Numbered from the stretch's first letter, positions 1-7,160 are shown. The stretch: 21,535 nucleotides of DNA from Erysipelotrichaceae bacterium (GCA_017561615.1 JAFZBT010000194.1:1-21535), one strand, 5' to 3'. Notes: a model not told the origin generated them from the sequence alone. A program made the numbers and translations.

Positions 1-329
1 CGTTTCTTATGATGGGTCTCGCCGTTGACCAGTTCAAAGTGCGGAAGCACATAGCCCAGACAGCGGTCGATGACGCTCTTTACCGCACTGGAAAAGCCGC
101 CGTAGGCATAACGGCTGATGATGTGTACTTCGTCGGCATGATGGATGAGATAACCCATGTTTTCATAACCGTCCTTGATGACGCACTGGCCGGGTGTGCG
201 GTTCCAGCAGCCGAAGCAGCCGGAGCAGGGAGTTCCGGCTTTGCGGGCGTCAACGATCTGCCAGCCATCGTAATCGGCAGAGATCTTCTCCCATTCGCTC
301 TGACAGAGATCGTGTATCAGCAGATTCAT
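1..329 (-). CDS. Flavodoxin-fold / iron-sulfur flavoprotein-like oxidoreductase, 3' end cut by window edge
   Basis: The first 109 codons are visible; the C-terminus lies outside the window. The start at 329 has an excellent ribosome binding site (AAGGAGG, minus strand, about 336-342). A cysteine cluster of the form CSGCFGCW (C35, C38, C41) followed by C49 in a PGQCVIKD context is typical of NADPH-dependent FMN reductase / iron-sulfur flavoprotein-like members of the flavodoxin superfamily, which transfer electrons through FMN. Downstream, a YGGFSSAVKSVIDR stretch matches the usual flavin-binding region of these proteins. The N-terminus is short and I do not see the classical phosphate-binding loop, so cofactor use is uncertain. 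It is probably monocistronic, since an extended -10 element lies just upstream and the next gene ends in its own terminator. The substrate cannot be inferred. Confidence 0.75.
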   Translation of the reverse strand, partial: MNLLIHDLCQSEWEKISADYDGWQIVDARKAGTPCSGCFGCWNRTPGQCVIKDGYENMGYLIHHADEVHIISRYAYGGFSSAVKSVIDRCLGYVLPHFELVNGETHHKK

Positions 330-365
330 GGCTTCCCTCCTTCCGAAGAGCGTTACTCTGCCTTA

Positions 366-374
366 ATGATACCA
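366..374 (-). promoter_or_regulatory. Extended -10 promoter for the flavodoxin-like gene
   Basis: The minus strand reads TGG-TATCAT, an extended -10 motif about 37 bases upstream of the start codon at 329. No convincing -35 box is seen 16-18 bases further upstream. Confidence 0.45.
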
Positions 375-435
375 CGGGGAGAGAAAAGCGGATACGGTCA
401 TTAAGAGAACCGCTGATTCAGGTATTTTTCTATTT

Positions 436-465
436 AAAAGAAAAGATCAGACATCAGTCTGATCT
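436..465 (-). terminator. Rho-independent terminator of the two-helix membrane protein gene
   Basis: A perfect 9-bp stem, AGATCAGAC / GTCTGATCT, with a 4-base loop (444-465) is followed on the minus strand by a TTTTCTTTT tail. It lies just beyond the stop codon at 492. Confidence 0.8.
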
Positions 466-491
466 GTTTGTGACTTCATTTGAGTGACTGA

Positions 492-1193
492 TCAGCGGCT
501 CCGTCTTACCCTGGCCTTGGGACAGTGAGAGATGATGTAATTGCTGATGAAGTCAAAGGCTTCGTCATCGACATAGACCTGGTTGCGGAGCATTCCGCCC
601 TTCAGGGTGATCAGATGCTTGCCGGGGTAAAGGCCGATGCGCTTGACGGTATTGAACTTGGTATACAGCGAACCGCCGGCCGCGTTCAGCAATCCGGCAG
701 CCGTACCGGTGCGGCTCTTGGCGGCCAGGCCGACAAAGATCGTCAGCTTTTCCAGAGCTCTGGCCTTCTCTGTCTTGATCTGAACGTGATCGATGCCGTC
801 ATGGTCCATTTCAAACAGGACGGTGTACATGCCGTTGTTAGCCTTGGTGACAATGTAATAGGCGGGAATGGAAAGAACGATCAGGATGGCAAAGACAACA
901 GCCGTGACTGACAGAGTGCCGAGAGCTTCAATCAGGCTCTTGCCGGTCAGGTAGCTGATCATGGAGAAGAATCCGGCAACGATCAGAACGGAGGTGGCCA
1001 GAACTTTCCAAACTTCTGCCAGAAGGAAGAAGGCGTGCTTCATCGGCAGTTCATAGATCCAGCGGTAGGTACCGCTGAAGTCCTGCAGAACCAGCCGGTT
1101 CAGGTCGTCAGTCATGAGCGGCTCGGCGAAAGGCCGGCCCTGTTCGGTCTTTTCTTCAGGCATTCTTTCCATTTCAGGTTCGTTATTGTACAT
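492..1193 (-). CDS. Hypothetical membrane protein with two transmembrane helices
   Basis: This is a 233-residue protein that I do not recognise as a named family. The acidic, polar N-terminus (residues 1-30, rich in E and M) is followed by two hydrophobic segments at about 62-82 and 91-114 separated by a short loop. A soluble C-terminal part of about 115 residues (FEMDHDGIDHVQIKTEKA onward) ends in a basic RVRRSR tail. The C-terminal part resembles small membrane-associated sensor-like or PH-like folds only in a general way, so I assign no function. I chose the start at 1193 because AGGAGGT lies 7 bases upstream. The longer reading from 1229 would begin inside the TATAAT box. The gene appears monocistronic, with its own promoter and terminator, and is divergent from the Imm32-like gene. 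Confidence 0.75.
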   Translation of the reverse strand: MYNNEPEMERMPEEKTEQGRPFAEPLMTDDLNRLVLQDFSGTYRWIYELPMKHAFFLLAEVWKVLATSVLIVAGFFSMISYLTGKSLIEALGTLSVTAVVFAILIVLSIPAYYIVTKANNGMYTVLFEMDHDGIDHVQIKTEKARALEKLTIFVGLAAKSRTGTAAGLLNAAGGSLYTKFNTVKRIGLYPGKHLITLKGGMLRNQVYVDDEAFDFISNYIISHCPKARVRRSR

Positions 1194-1227
1194 GTCAGTT
1201 ACCTCCTGGGCATGCTTGTCTGTAACC

Positions 1228-1233
1228 ATTATA
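1228..1233 (-). promoter_or_regulatory. -10 box for the two-helix membrane protein
   Basis: The minus strand has a perfect TATAAT about 35 bases upstream of the start codon. The -35 region (TTCCCT-like) is weak. Confidence 0.5.
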
Positions 1234-1276
1234 TATTGATTAAAGCCTTAAGGGAAATCAGCATGGGGAAGAAAGA

Positions 1277-1285
1277 TGGTATAAT
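1277..1285 (+). promoter_or_regulatory. Extended -10 promoter for the Imm32-like gene
   Basis: TGG-TATAAT is a perfect extended -10 element 35 bases upstream of the ATG at 1320. No -35 box is needed for this promoter class and none is evident. Confidence 0.55.
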
Positions 1286-1319
1286 GAAAAAGGAAACAGG
1301 ACAGGAGGCTGAACAGACA

Positions 1320-1529
1320 ATGAAATTCAACTGGGTAGAAGGATATACGATCAGCGTCAGAAGCGACGGGGATGAAGTGCTGATCAGCGCCAACAGGGAC
1401 GGCCTGCTGTCGCTGGCCAATCATCTGATCACGCTGGCGCAGCAGCCGGGGTGCGGTCACTTTCATCTTGATGAACATAATTCCCTGGAGGAGGGCTCAG
1501 CGGAACTGATCGTTGAAAAGACGGAATGA
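1320..1529 (+). CDS. Small Imm32-like protein
   Basis: This is a 69-residue soluble protein with AGGAGG 11 bases before the start. Earlier in-frame ATGs overlap the -10 box and are rejected. The pattern DEVLISANRDGLLSLANHL, then a HFHLD turn, then a GSAELIVEK strand, is the shape I associate with the Imm32 family (immunity proteins of polymorphic toxin systems). In that family a GL..LA..L..LA helix is followed by a histidine-rich turn and a terminal beta strand. No toxin with a secretion or RHS-type domain is found next to it, so a working immunity role is not shown. It could be a free-standing relative with another function. A strong terminator follows immediately, making it a single-gene transcript. 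Confidence 0.65.
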   Translation: MKFNWVEGYTISVRSDGDEVLISANRDGLLSLANHLITLAQQPGCGHFHLDEHNSLEEGSAELIVEKTE

Positions 1530-1537
1530 GGAAAAAC

Positions 1538-1559
1538 AAAAGGGCTCACGCCCTTTTTT
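1538..1559 (+). terminator. Rho-independent terminator after the Imm32-like gene
   Basis: The stem AAAAGGGC / GCCCTTTT has a TCAC loop and is followed by a run of T, starting 8 bases after the stop codon. Confidence 0.85.
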
Positions 1560-1566
1560 GCTGGCT

Positions 1567-1767
1567 TTAATTGTTATCGGTCACCTTCTGATAGGTCAGG
1601 AAGGCGCCGATCAGGTTGGCATCGTTGCCGAACTGGCTTCTGACGATCTCCATCCGCGGAAGATAGCGGCGACGGCCGGCTACGCTGAGGCAGGAAAAGT
1701 TCAGGCTTTCGTCGAGAACAGCTGATTTTATTTCGGTTGCGCCGACATCAATTGTCAGAAGTTTCAT
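1567..1767 (-). pseudogene. ROK-family sugar kinase remnant with a large in-frame internal deletion
   Basis: The 66-residue reading frame joins the two ends of a ROK kinase (normally about 290-310 residues). Residues 1-31 look like the ROK N-terminus (MKLLTIDVGATEIKSAVLDE, normally DIGGTxIK). From about residue 39, IVRSQFGNDANLIGAFLTYQK looks like the ROK C-terminus. The whole middle, including the catalytic aspartate and the zinc-binding CxCGxxGC region, is missing, which implies loss of roughly 230 codons in frame. The first glycine of the DxGGT phosphate-binding motif is also alanine here. It still has a good ribosome binding site (AAAGGAG) and overlaps the end of the upstream membrane gene by 20 bases, so it was probably the second gene of that operon. 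It cannot be an active kinase. Confidence 0.7.
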
Positions 1768-2242
1768 CAGCGGCTCCTTTCCCCTGACTTCCGCGCATGC
1801 CTCTGAAGGCGATCTTCATCATCAGCGGGCTCAGGACATAGGCTAAGACAAAGGCGACCAGCAGACTGATGCCCATCGACGGCAGCCACATCAGCAGAAA
1901 GGATATCCGGGCGCCGTGGGCAACGGCCTGACGGTAGGCCAGATAAACCATTACGGTGGTCATCAGCGGAGTGTAGACAGCATCGGAAACCAGGGCTTCG
2001 GCCAGCCTGGCCTTTACGGATCCCGGAGGCAGATTCAGCCTGCCGGTCAGCCGGTCACTTAGCTTTCTGATGGGAACGATCAGGCCCAGCAGAAAACTGA
2101 TGAAAAAACTGATGAGTACGTTAAGAAGATATCCTTTAAGAGTAAACTTGCCGCTGCTCAGCATTCCGACCAGGGAAAGCACGGTGCTCATGGCTGCGCC
2201 CATCAGAACGCTCATCTTCAGTCCTGCCTTTTTCATATCCAT
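1748..2242 (-). CDS. Four-helix membrane protein, DUF2798-like tandem
   Basis: This 164-residue membrane protein has hydrophobic segments at about 10-29, 38-57, 84-104 and 113-143. The two halves resemble each other: each has a pair of helices, with VPIRKLSDRL ending the first half and LSPLMMKIAF ending the second. This recalls two copies of the small DUF2798-type unit, but the assignment is from pattern memory only. No function is known. The start at 2242 has GGGAGG 8 bases upstream. The gene overlaps the ROK remnant by 20 bases and is divergent from frlB across about 120 bases. The polar tail (GSQGKGAADETSDN) is probably cytoplasmic. Confidence 0.65.
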   Translation of the reverse strand: MDMKKAGLKMSVLMGAAMSTVLSLVGMLSSGKFTLKGYLLNVLISFFISFLLGLIVPIRKLSDRLTGRLNLPPGSVKARLAEALVSDAVYTPLMTTVMVYLAYRQAVAHGARISFLLMWLPSMGISLLVAFVLAYVLSPLMMKIAFRGMRGSQGKGAADETSDN

Positions 2243-2324
2243 TTGTGTGTCCTCCCGATGCCTTCCTTCTGATACTATGATACTGATTAACGGGGCAATA
2301 TTCTACTAAAGCGAAACAGTCAGG

Positions 2325-2333
2325 TGATAAAAT
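2325..2333 (+). promoter_or_regulatory. Possible extended -10 promoter of frlB-frlD
   Basis: TGA-TAAAAT lies 33 bases upstream of the frlB start. The -35 region is weak. A 7-base direct repeat (TGATACT at 2270 and 2278) lies in the same divergent spacer. Confidence 0.35.
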
Positions 2334-2366
2334 AAAAATACCAAGACTGATGAAGGAGATAAGCCC

Positions 2367-3365
2367 ATGATCAACTTTGACGCTGACACGATAATCAGAA
2401 ACTATCAGTACATTTATGACCGCCGGAAAACGATTGAAGAAATCGCCGATGAGATCTGTGACGCAGGCTTTGACCTGCTGTTCTTCACTTCCTCAGGCGG
2501 TTCAATGGCCATGATGGAACCGTTCTGCCACTATCTTAACGTCTACAGCCGGATTCCCTGCGCTGCCATGGTTTCCGCTGACTTCCTGCTGACCGGCTGC
2601 AACCGGCTGACGGAAAGAAGCGTAGCCTTCATGACTTCCAAGTCGGGCGACACCAGGGAAACTCTGGAATGCGCCCGAAAGCTGAAGGAGATGGGCATCA
2701 GGATCGTTTCCGTATTGGGCAGAGAAGACACGCCTCTGGGCAGTCTGTCAGACTACAGCTTTGTCTACAATGACGGCCGGCCTCAGGAACTGGTGTTCTG
2801 GTTCATCATCGGAAAGATCATGTACAACAGGGGCGCCTTCCCTCAGTATCCCGATTTTGCGGACAATCTCAGCGAACTGGGAAAGGCGTTGGTTCAGGTC
2901 AGGATCGACTGCGATGAAAAATGCTGCCGGTACGCGGAAGCGTACGGCCGGGAACCGTACAACATCTGGATCGGATCCGGCGATCTCTGGCCTACGGCGT
3001 ATTCGTACTCCATGTGCGTACTGGAGGAGTCCCTGTGGATTCCCACCAAGTCGGTGACGTCTGCCGAATTCTTCCATGGCACTCTGGAACTGGTAGACAG
3101 AGATGTCTGCGTAACCCTGTTGCTGGGCGAGGGAGTGACCAGAAGCCAGGATGAGAGAGTAAGGGAATTCGTCAGAGGCCTGACGGACAAGCTTACCTGC
3201 TTCGATACCCGGGACTATGAACTGCCGGGCATCAGAGATGAATACCGCAAGTATCTTTCGCCGATCGTGATGGCGGCGATCCTGCAGCGGATCGGCAAGA
3301 ATGCCGAAGTGATCCTCGATCATCCGCTGGAGACCAGAAGGTACTACAGAAAGAGTGAATACTAA
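2367..3365 (+). CDS. frlB: SIS-domain deglycase, FrlB-like (fructoselysine 6-phosphate deglycase family)
   Basis: This 332-residue protein has the double SIS (sugar isomerase) fold. A phosphosugar-binding signature appears as FTSSGGSM (about 40-47) and as SKSGDTRET (91-99), the classic SxSGxTxET loop. The C-terminus (DHPLETRRYYRK) is the ending I associate with FrlB rather than with GlmS or AgaS. FrlB cleaves fructoselysine 6-phosphate to glucose 6-phosphate and lysine in the cytoplasm. The start has AAGGAG 8 bases upstream. It is followed after a single base by a PfkB kinase of the FrlD type, and this pairing is the best support for the call. Glucoselysine or other Amadori products are alternative substrates. 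The substrate amine cannot be read from the sequence. Confidence 0.72.
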   Translation: MINFDADTIIRNYQYIYDRRKTIEEIADEICDAGFDLLFFTSSGGSMAMMEPFCHYLNVYSRIPCAAMVSADFLLTGCNRLTERSVAFMTSKSGDTRETLECARKLKEMGIRIVSVLGREDTPLGSLSDYSFVYNDGRPQELVFWFIIGKIMYNRGAFPQYPDFADNLSELGKALVQVRIDCDEKCCRYAEAYGREPYNIWIGSGDLWPTAYSYSMCVLEESLWIPTKSVTSAEFFHGTLELVDRDVCVTLLLGEGVTRSQDERVREFVRGLTDKLTCFDTRDYELPGIRDEYRKYLSPIVMAAILQRIGKNAEVILDHPLETRRYYRKSEY

Positions 3366-3366
3366 G

Positions 3367-4212
3367 ATGAAGAGCGTATGCGTCGGCGACAACGTCATTG
3401 ATTACTATGTGAACAGCGGAAAGATGTTCCCCGGCGGCAACAGCCTGAACGTGGCCGTTCATCTGGCCCGGCTGGGCTGTGATTCCGCCTATCTGGGCAA
3501 CATCGGCGACGATGACATGGCCAAGGTGATACTCCGGGCTCTCAGAGACAACGGCGTTGACTGCCGTCACTGCCAGTTCATTGAAAACGGAACGACCAAG
3601 CACTGCAACTATGAAGTCATTGACGGCGAGAGGACGTTCATAAATGTTGAACTGGGCGACAACTGGTCCGGCCCGATGGTGCTGAATGAAGAGCGGCTTG
3701 CTTATCTGAATCAGGCAGACGTCGTCATTTCCAACTGCAATGCCAAGATGCCGGAAGAGATGAAGAAGATAAGCCGTCTTGATGCCATCTACGTCTACGA
3801 TTTCGGCGAAAAGGAGAAGTATCATGCCGATGAATATCTGAGCATGGTCTGTGACAGGCTTGATCTGGCCATGTTCTCCCTGCCGCCGGCTGATGAGCGG
3901 ACATTGGTCAGCTTCGCGAGGAAGATCATGAACAGCGGCTGCGTCAACGTGCTGATAACCATGGGGACGCACGGCCAGTACCTGATCAACAAAAAGAACG
4001 TCGTTCATGGCGAAGCGGACCGGATCGATGCCGTTGACACCATGGGCGCCGGCGACGCCTTTCTGGCTGCCTTCATCTGCCGCCTGAAGGAACTGGGCTG
4101 GCAGAAAGGAGAGATCCTGGAGAAAGACAGGGTGACCGAAGCGCTTAAGTGCGCCGGGCGGTATGCCGGAGAAAACTGCCTCAGAGAAGGCGGCTTCGGT
4201 GAAGAAGTGTGA
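3367..4212 (+). CDS. frlD: PfkB-family sugar kinase, FrlD-like (fructoselysine 6-kinase)
   Basis: This 281-residue ribokinase-family protein starts with the GDNVIDYY pattern seen in FrlD. It has the PfkB substrate site FPGGNSLNVAVHLARLG (21-37) and the catalytic/anion-hole motif DTMGAGDAF with D230 as base. The SLPPADE stretch (171-177) also fits the FrlD type. It would phosphorylate the Amadori compound at C6 before FrlB cleaves it. The ATG at 3367 lies 1 base after the frlB stop codon. An in-frame GTG at 3355 overlaps frlB but gives no better family match, so I prefer 3367. A terminator follows the stop codon closely. No transporter or GntR-type regulator adjoins, unlike in well-known frl operons. 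Confidence 0.72.
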   Translation: MKSVCVGDNVIDYYVNSGKMFPGGNSLNVAVHLARLGCDSAYLGNIGDDDMAKVILRALRDNGVDCRHCQFIENGTTKHCNYEVIDGERTFINVELGDNWSGPMVLNEERLAYLNQADVVISNCNAKMPEEMKKISRLDAIYVYDFGEKEKYHADEYLSMVCDRLDLAMFSLPPADERTLVSFARKIMNSGCVNVLITMGTHGQYLINKKNVVHGEADRIDAVDTMGAGDAFLAAFICRLKELGWQKGEILEKDRVTEALKCAGRYAGENCLREGGFGEEV

Positions 4213-4223
4213 TGATAATACAA

Positions 4224-4250
4224 AAAACTGCGGCTTCGCAGTTTTCTTTT
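4224..4250. terminator. Terminator between frlD and the convergent methyltransferase gene
   Basis: A 9-bp stem, AAAACTGCG / CGCAGTTTT, with loop GCTT and T-rich flanks in both directions. It probably serves both converging genes. Confidence 0.85.
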
Positions 4251-4259
4251 ACCTTGTTA

Positions 4260-4847
4260 TCAGAGCTTTCTACCGACTATCTGATACATGCTGTCAGTGG
4301 AGACCGTGATCTCCACCTGCAGATGCCGGGCCATGATCTCCGCCAGCTCTTCCACCGGTTTCAGCGGCTTCCTGATCTCCGGGGAAACGTTACGGTGGTG
4401 ATCATTGATCCTCTCCCGGCTCATGCCGTGGGCAATGGTCAGCCTACCACCTTCTTCCAGCATGGCGGAAAGAGCGCTGATCAGCTGCTCGTCATCGGGA
4501 AAATGCGGCAGGGCGTTATAGACGACGATGACGTCATAAAGCCGGTCAGGGAGGTAACCCAAAACGTCGGCGCAGATCACCCGGACCTGCCCGTTAGTGG
4601 AAAACTTCTGAGCGGCGATCGCGCTCATTCTTTCCGAGACGTCAATGGCGGTGACGCTGCGGACATTTCTGCTGAGATAAAAGGGAATGAGCACGCCGGT
4701 ACCGCTGGCAACGTCCAGGACATCAATTCCTTCCCGGACGGCGGCATTGTCCAGAATGGTCTTTATGACTGCTTCGTTTATGACCATGCCCTGATCCCAG
4801 CTGTCAGCCATGGCGTTGAAGAATTCCCTTATCTTTTCCTTGTTCAT
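4260..4847 (-). CDS. Class I SAM-dependent methyltransferase
   Basis: This is a 195-residue Rossmann-fold methyltransferase. Motif I VLDVASGTGVL (43-53) binds SAM, AIDVSERM supplies the acidic residue for the ribose, CADVLGYLP follows, and YDVIVVYNALPHFPD is the motif IV region. The N-terminus KEKIREFFNAMADSWD is common in UbiE/Coq5-like small methyltransferases, but the substrate is unknown. No Shine-Dalgarno sequence precedes the ATG. A -10-like TAAAAT ends 7 bases before it, so the mRNA is predicted to start at or next to the A of ATG (leaderless). A later ATG at residue 13 would cut into the family-typical N-terminus. It is divergent from the hydrolase gene. Confidence 0.85.
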   Translation of the reverse strand: MNKEKIREFFNAMADSWDQGMVINEAVIKTILDNAAVREGIDVLDVASGTGVLIPFYLSRNVRSVTAIDVSERMSAIAAQKFSTNGQVRVICADVLGYLPDRLYDVIVVYNALPHFPDDEQLISALSAMLEEGGRLTIAHGMSRERINDHHRNVSPEIRKPLKPVEELAEIMARHLQVEITVSTDSMYQIVGRKL

Positions 4848-4853
4848 GTTCTT

Positions 4854-4882
4854 ATTTTAACACACTGGCAGAAGCAGTTGAA
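4854..4882 (-). promoter_or_regulatory. Predicted methyltransferase promoter giving a leaderless transcript
   Basis: The minus strand reads TTCAAC, 17 bases, then TAAAAT. The -35 box matches the consensus at only 3 of 6 positions. The predicted start point coincides with the ATG at 4847. The -35 box overlaps that of the divergent hydrolase promoter. Confidence 0.4.
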
Positions 4883-4905
4883 TTAAACGGCAAAGCGAGT
4901 ATAAT
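4878..4905 (+). promoter_or_regulatory. Promoter of the alpha/beta hydrolase gene
   Basis: TTGAAT, 16 bases, then TATAAT, placed about 50 bases before the start codon. Confidence 0.65.
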
Positions 4906-4929
4906 CTATTTAGAAACAATTCTAAATAG
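4906..4929. promoter_or_regulatory. Perfect palindrome at the hydrolase transcription start (operator-like)
   Basis: Arms CTATTTAGAA and TTCTAAATAG (10 bp each, no mismatch) are separated by ACAA. The palindrome begins at the base after the -10 box and covers the predicted start point, a position typical of repressor operators. It has no T run of its own, so it does not look like a terminator. It could also form a 5' mRNA hairpin. Confidence 0.55.
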
Positions 4930-4954
4930 TGTCCCGACTGAAAGGAGACTGCAT

Positions 4955-5869
4955 ATGAAAAGCGAAAAGATAGTCATCGGAAATCAATATCCCCTTAACG
5001 GGCTTCTGACCATGCCGGATGAGCCGACGGAAAAGCTGCCGGCCGCTGTGCTGGTGCACGGCTCCGGCGCCAGCAACATGGACGAAAAGGTCATGAAGCT
5101 CACGCCTTTCCGGGACATTGCCGAAGGTCTGGCTGAAAGAGGCATCGCTGCCATACGCTATGACAAGCGGACCTTTGCCCATAAGTGGAAGATGGTCAGA
5201 CTGAAGAAGATGACCGTCTGGGAGGAAAGCATTGAGGATGCCTTGCTGGCAGCTGATCTGCTGAGGAAGGACGAACGCATTGATCCCGAGCGCATCTTCA
5301 TCATCGGCCACAGCATGGGTGCCATGCTGGCGCCGCGCATTGACGCTGAAGGCGGCAGTTTCCGCGGCCTGGTCATGATGGCGGGAACGCCGTATAGGCT
5401 GGAGGACATCGTCATCCGCCAGCTGGGGCAGGCCAAGGGCGGCAACGTTCTGGTCAGCAGGTTCATCGACTGGGAACAGAAAACCTACGGCCGCAGGTTT
5501 GAAGGCCTGTATGAAATGAGCGATGAGGAAGCGCTGAGGAAGAAATTTGCCGGCAACCTGAATCTTTACTATTTCAAGGAAATGGGGAAGAAGACCGCTG
5601 ACCAGTACCTTCTGGAAAGCGACAAGCCGGTGCTGATCATGCAGGGCGGCAAGGACTTCCAGGTGCTGGCTGACGTTGACTTTGAAGGCTTCAAGCAACT
5701 GCTGGCAGGCCGGGACAACGTAACATACAGACTGTATCCGCAGCTCAACCACATCTTCGTGCCGGGGATCTACAACGACATTCTCAAGGCCAGCAAGGAA
5801 TACAGCGTTGAGCAGCACATCGGGGCTGAAGTTCTGGATGACATCGCCGATTTCATTCATAAGGCTTAG
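4955..5869 (+). CDS. Alpha/beta hydrolase (serine esterase/peptidase-like)
   Basis: This 304-residue cytoplasmic alpha/beta hydrolase shows a complete apparent triad. HGSGASNMDE (35-44) forms the oxyanion region, GHSMGA holds the nucleophile S120, GGKDFQV holds the acid D234, and LNHIFVPG holds H266. An insert of about 60 residues between the nucleophile and the acid (FIDWEQKTYGRR onward) is a lid-like region. The family includes dienelactone hydrolase-like and acyl-transfer enzymes, and the substrate cannot be told from sequence. The start has AAAGGAG 7 bases upstream. It is monocistronic, with a clear promoter that has a palindrome on its start point and a terminator downstream, so it is probably under specific repression. 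Confidence 0.85.
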   Translation: MKSEKIVIGNQYPLNGLLTMPDEPTEKLPAAVLVHGSGASNMDEKVMKLTPFRDIAEGLAERGIAAIRYDKRTFAHKWKMVRLKKMTVWEESIEDALLAADLLRKDERIDPERIFIIGHSMGAMLAPRIDAEGGSFRGLVMMAGTPYRLEDIVIRQLGQAKGGNVLVSRFIDWEQKTYGRRFEGLYEMSDEEALRKKFAGNLNLYYFKEMGKKTADQYLLESDKPVLIMQGGKDFQVLADVDFEGFKQLLAGRDNVTYRLYPQLNHIFVPGIYNDILKASKEYSVEQHIGAEVLDDIADFIHKA

Positions 5870-5896
5870 TAAACAGAAAAATAAACCACCGATCAG

Positions 5897-5926
5897 GGGA
5901 GGAAGAAGGCATTCCTCCCTTTGCTT
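5897..5926 (+). terminator. Terminator after the hydrolase gene
   Basis: A perfect 8-bp stem, GGGAGGAA / TTCCTCCC, with a 7-base loop, followed by TTTGCTT. The T tract is interrupted. Confidence 0.6.
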
Positions 5927-5982
5927 AGGCGACAAAAGAACAGGAAAGCGAAAATCGGCAAAACAAAGCCGGGAAACTATTG

Positions 5983-5988
5983 TATAAT
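5983..5988 (+). promoter_or_regulatory. -10 box of the glg operon
   Basis: A perfect TATAAT lies 50 bases before glgC. The -35 region (AAAACA-like) is poor, so an activator may be required. Confidence 0.45.
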
Positions 5989-6037
5989 GAAACTGTAAGC
6001 GTATACACAATAATCAAATAGATAAGGTGGCGATGAA

Positions 6038-7159
6038 ATGAAAACAGAAATGCTAGCGATGATATTGGCCGGCGGACGTGGGACCAGACTTTTTGATCTG
6101 ACCAAAAAAGCCGCGAAACCGGCTGTCTATTACGGCGGAAAGTACCGCATCATTGACTTCCCTCTGAGCAACTGCGCTAACTCAAATGTGGGAATCGTCG
6201 GTGTGCTGACCCAGTATGAATCCATACTGCTGGGCTCCTACGTGTCCCGGGCTTCCCTGTGGGGCCTGGACGGACGCGACAGAGGAACGTTCGTTCTTCC
6301 TCCCCGTGAGACCGACAGCGGCTTCTCAAGCTATGCCGGTACGGCCGATGCCATTTACCAGAACATTGACTTCATGGACCAGTACAATCCGGAATACGTG
6401 GTCATCCTTTCCGGCGACCACATCTACAAGATGGACTATGATGACATGCTGAACTTCCACAAGGCCAACAATTGCGATGTCACCATCGCCGGTCTGACGG
6501 TAACGCTGGAGGAAGCTACCCGCTTCGGCATCATGAATACCCATGAAGACAACCGGATCTACGAATTCGAGGAAAAACCGGCTCACCCGAAGAACAATCA
6601 GGCTTCGATGGGCATCTACATCTTCACTTATTCCGTGCTGAGAAAGGCACTGATCGAAGACCATGCCGTTGAATCGTCCAGCCACGACTTCGGCAAGAAC
6701 ATCATTCCCAATCTGCTGAACGAAGGCAAGCGGCTGTTTGCCTATCCGTTTGAAGGATACTGGAAGGACGTCGGAACCATTGATTCCCTGTGGGAAGCCA
6801 ACATGGACCTTCTGAAGGCCGACAACCCGCTGGGACTGGGCGACGAGAAGTGGAAGATCTACACCGAGGACTTCCCGGAACTGCCGCAGGTCATCACTGA
6901 GAACGCCAGGATCGAAAAGGCCCTGATCAACCAGGGATGCTACATCGACGGCCGGGTCGCCGGCAGTGTCATCTTCGGCGGTGTCAAGGTAATGAAGGGC
7001 GCTGAAGTCATCGACTCAGTCATCATGCCCAATGCCGTCATTGAGGAAGGCGCGGTGGTCAGAAAGTGCATCGTAGCCGAAAACATGGTCATCAAGGCCG
7101 GCCACCACATCGGTGACGGAACCAAGGTGCAGCTTATCGCTAAAGAGGAGGATTGTTAA
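6038..7159 (+). CDS. glgC: Glucose-1-phosphate adenylyltransferase (ADP-glucose pyrophosphorylase)
   Basis: GlgC makes ADP-glucose from ATP and glucose 1-phosphate, the committed step of bacterial glycogen synthesis. The 373-residue length is normal for Bacillota GlgC. The nucleotidyltransferase motif GGRGTRL (12-18) and [19 protein letters not shown] are intact, and [11 protein letters not shown] and FEEKP mark the catalytic and glucose-phosphate sites. The C-terminal part (from about 300) is a left-handed beta-helix with hexapeptide repeats ([16 protein letters not shown]). The ribosome binding site is AAGGTGG, 7 bases from the ATG at 6038. It is first in a tight glgC-glgD-glgA operon. GlgC/GlgD heterotetramers are known in Bacillota, where GlgD modulates GlgC. 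Confidence 0.95.
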   Translation: MKTEMLAMILAGGRGTRLFDLTKKAAKPAVYYGGKYRIIDFPLSNCANSNVGIVGVLTQYESILLGSYVSRASLWGLDGRDRGTFVLPPRETDSGFSSYAGTADAIYQNIDFMDQYNPEYVVILSGDHIYKMDYDDMLNFHKANNCDVTIAGLTVTLEEATRFGIMNTHEDNRIYEFEEKPAHPKNNQASMGIYIFTYSVLRKALIEDHAVESSSHDFGKNIIPNLLNEGKRLFAYPFEGYWKDVGTIDSLWEANMDLLKADNPLGLGDEKWKIYTEDFPELPQVITENARIEKALINQGCYIDGRVAGSVIFGGVKVMKGAEVIDSVIMPNAVIEEGAVVRKCIVAENMVIKAGHHIGDGTKVQLIAKEEDC

Positions 7160-7160
7160 G

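Noticed and set aside
3232..4008. 258-residue minus-strand frame
   Set aside because: It is antisense to frlD and the frlB end and has no recognisable domain.
4922..6010. 362-residue minus-strand frame
   Set aside because: It is antisense to the alpha/beta hydrolase, which has a complete catalytic triad and ribosome binding site.
6033..6041. Two-codon upstream frame ATGAAATGA overlapping the glgC start
   Set aside because: It lies only 2 bases from the ribosome binding site, too close to be used. The glgC ATG at 6038 has ideal spacing.
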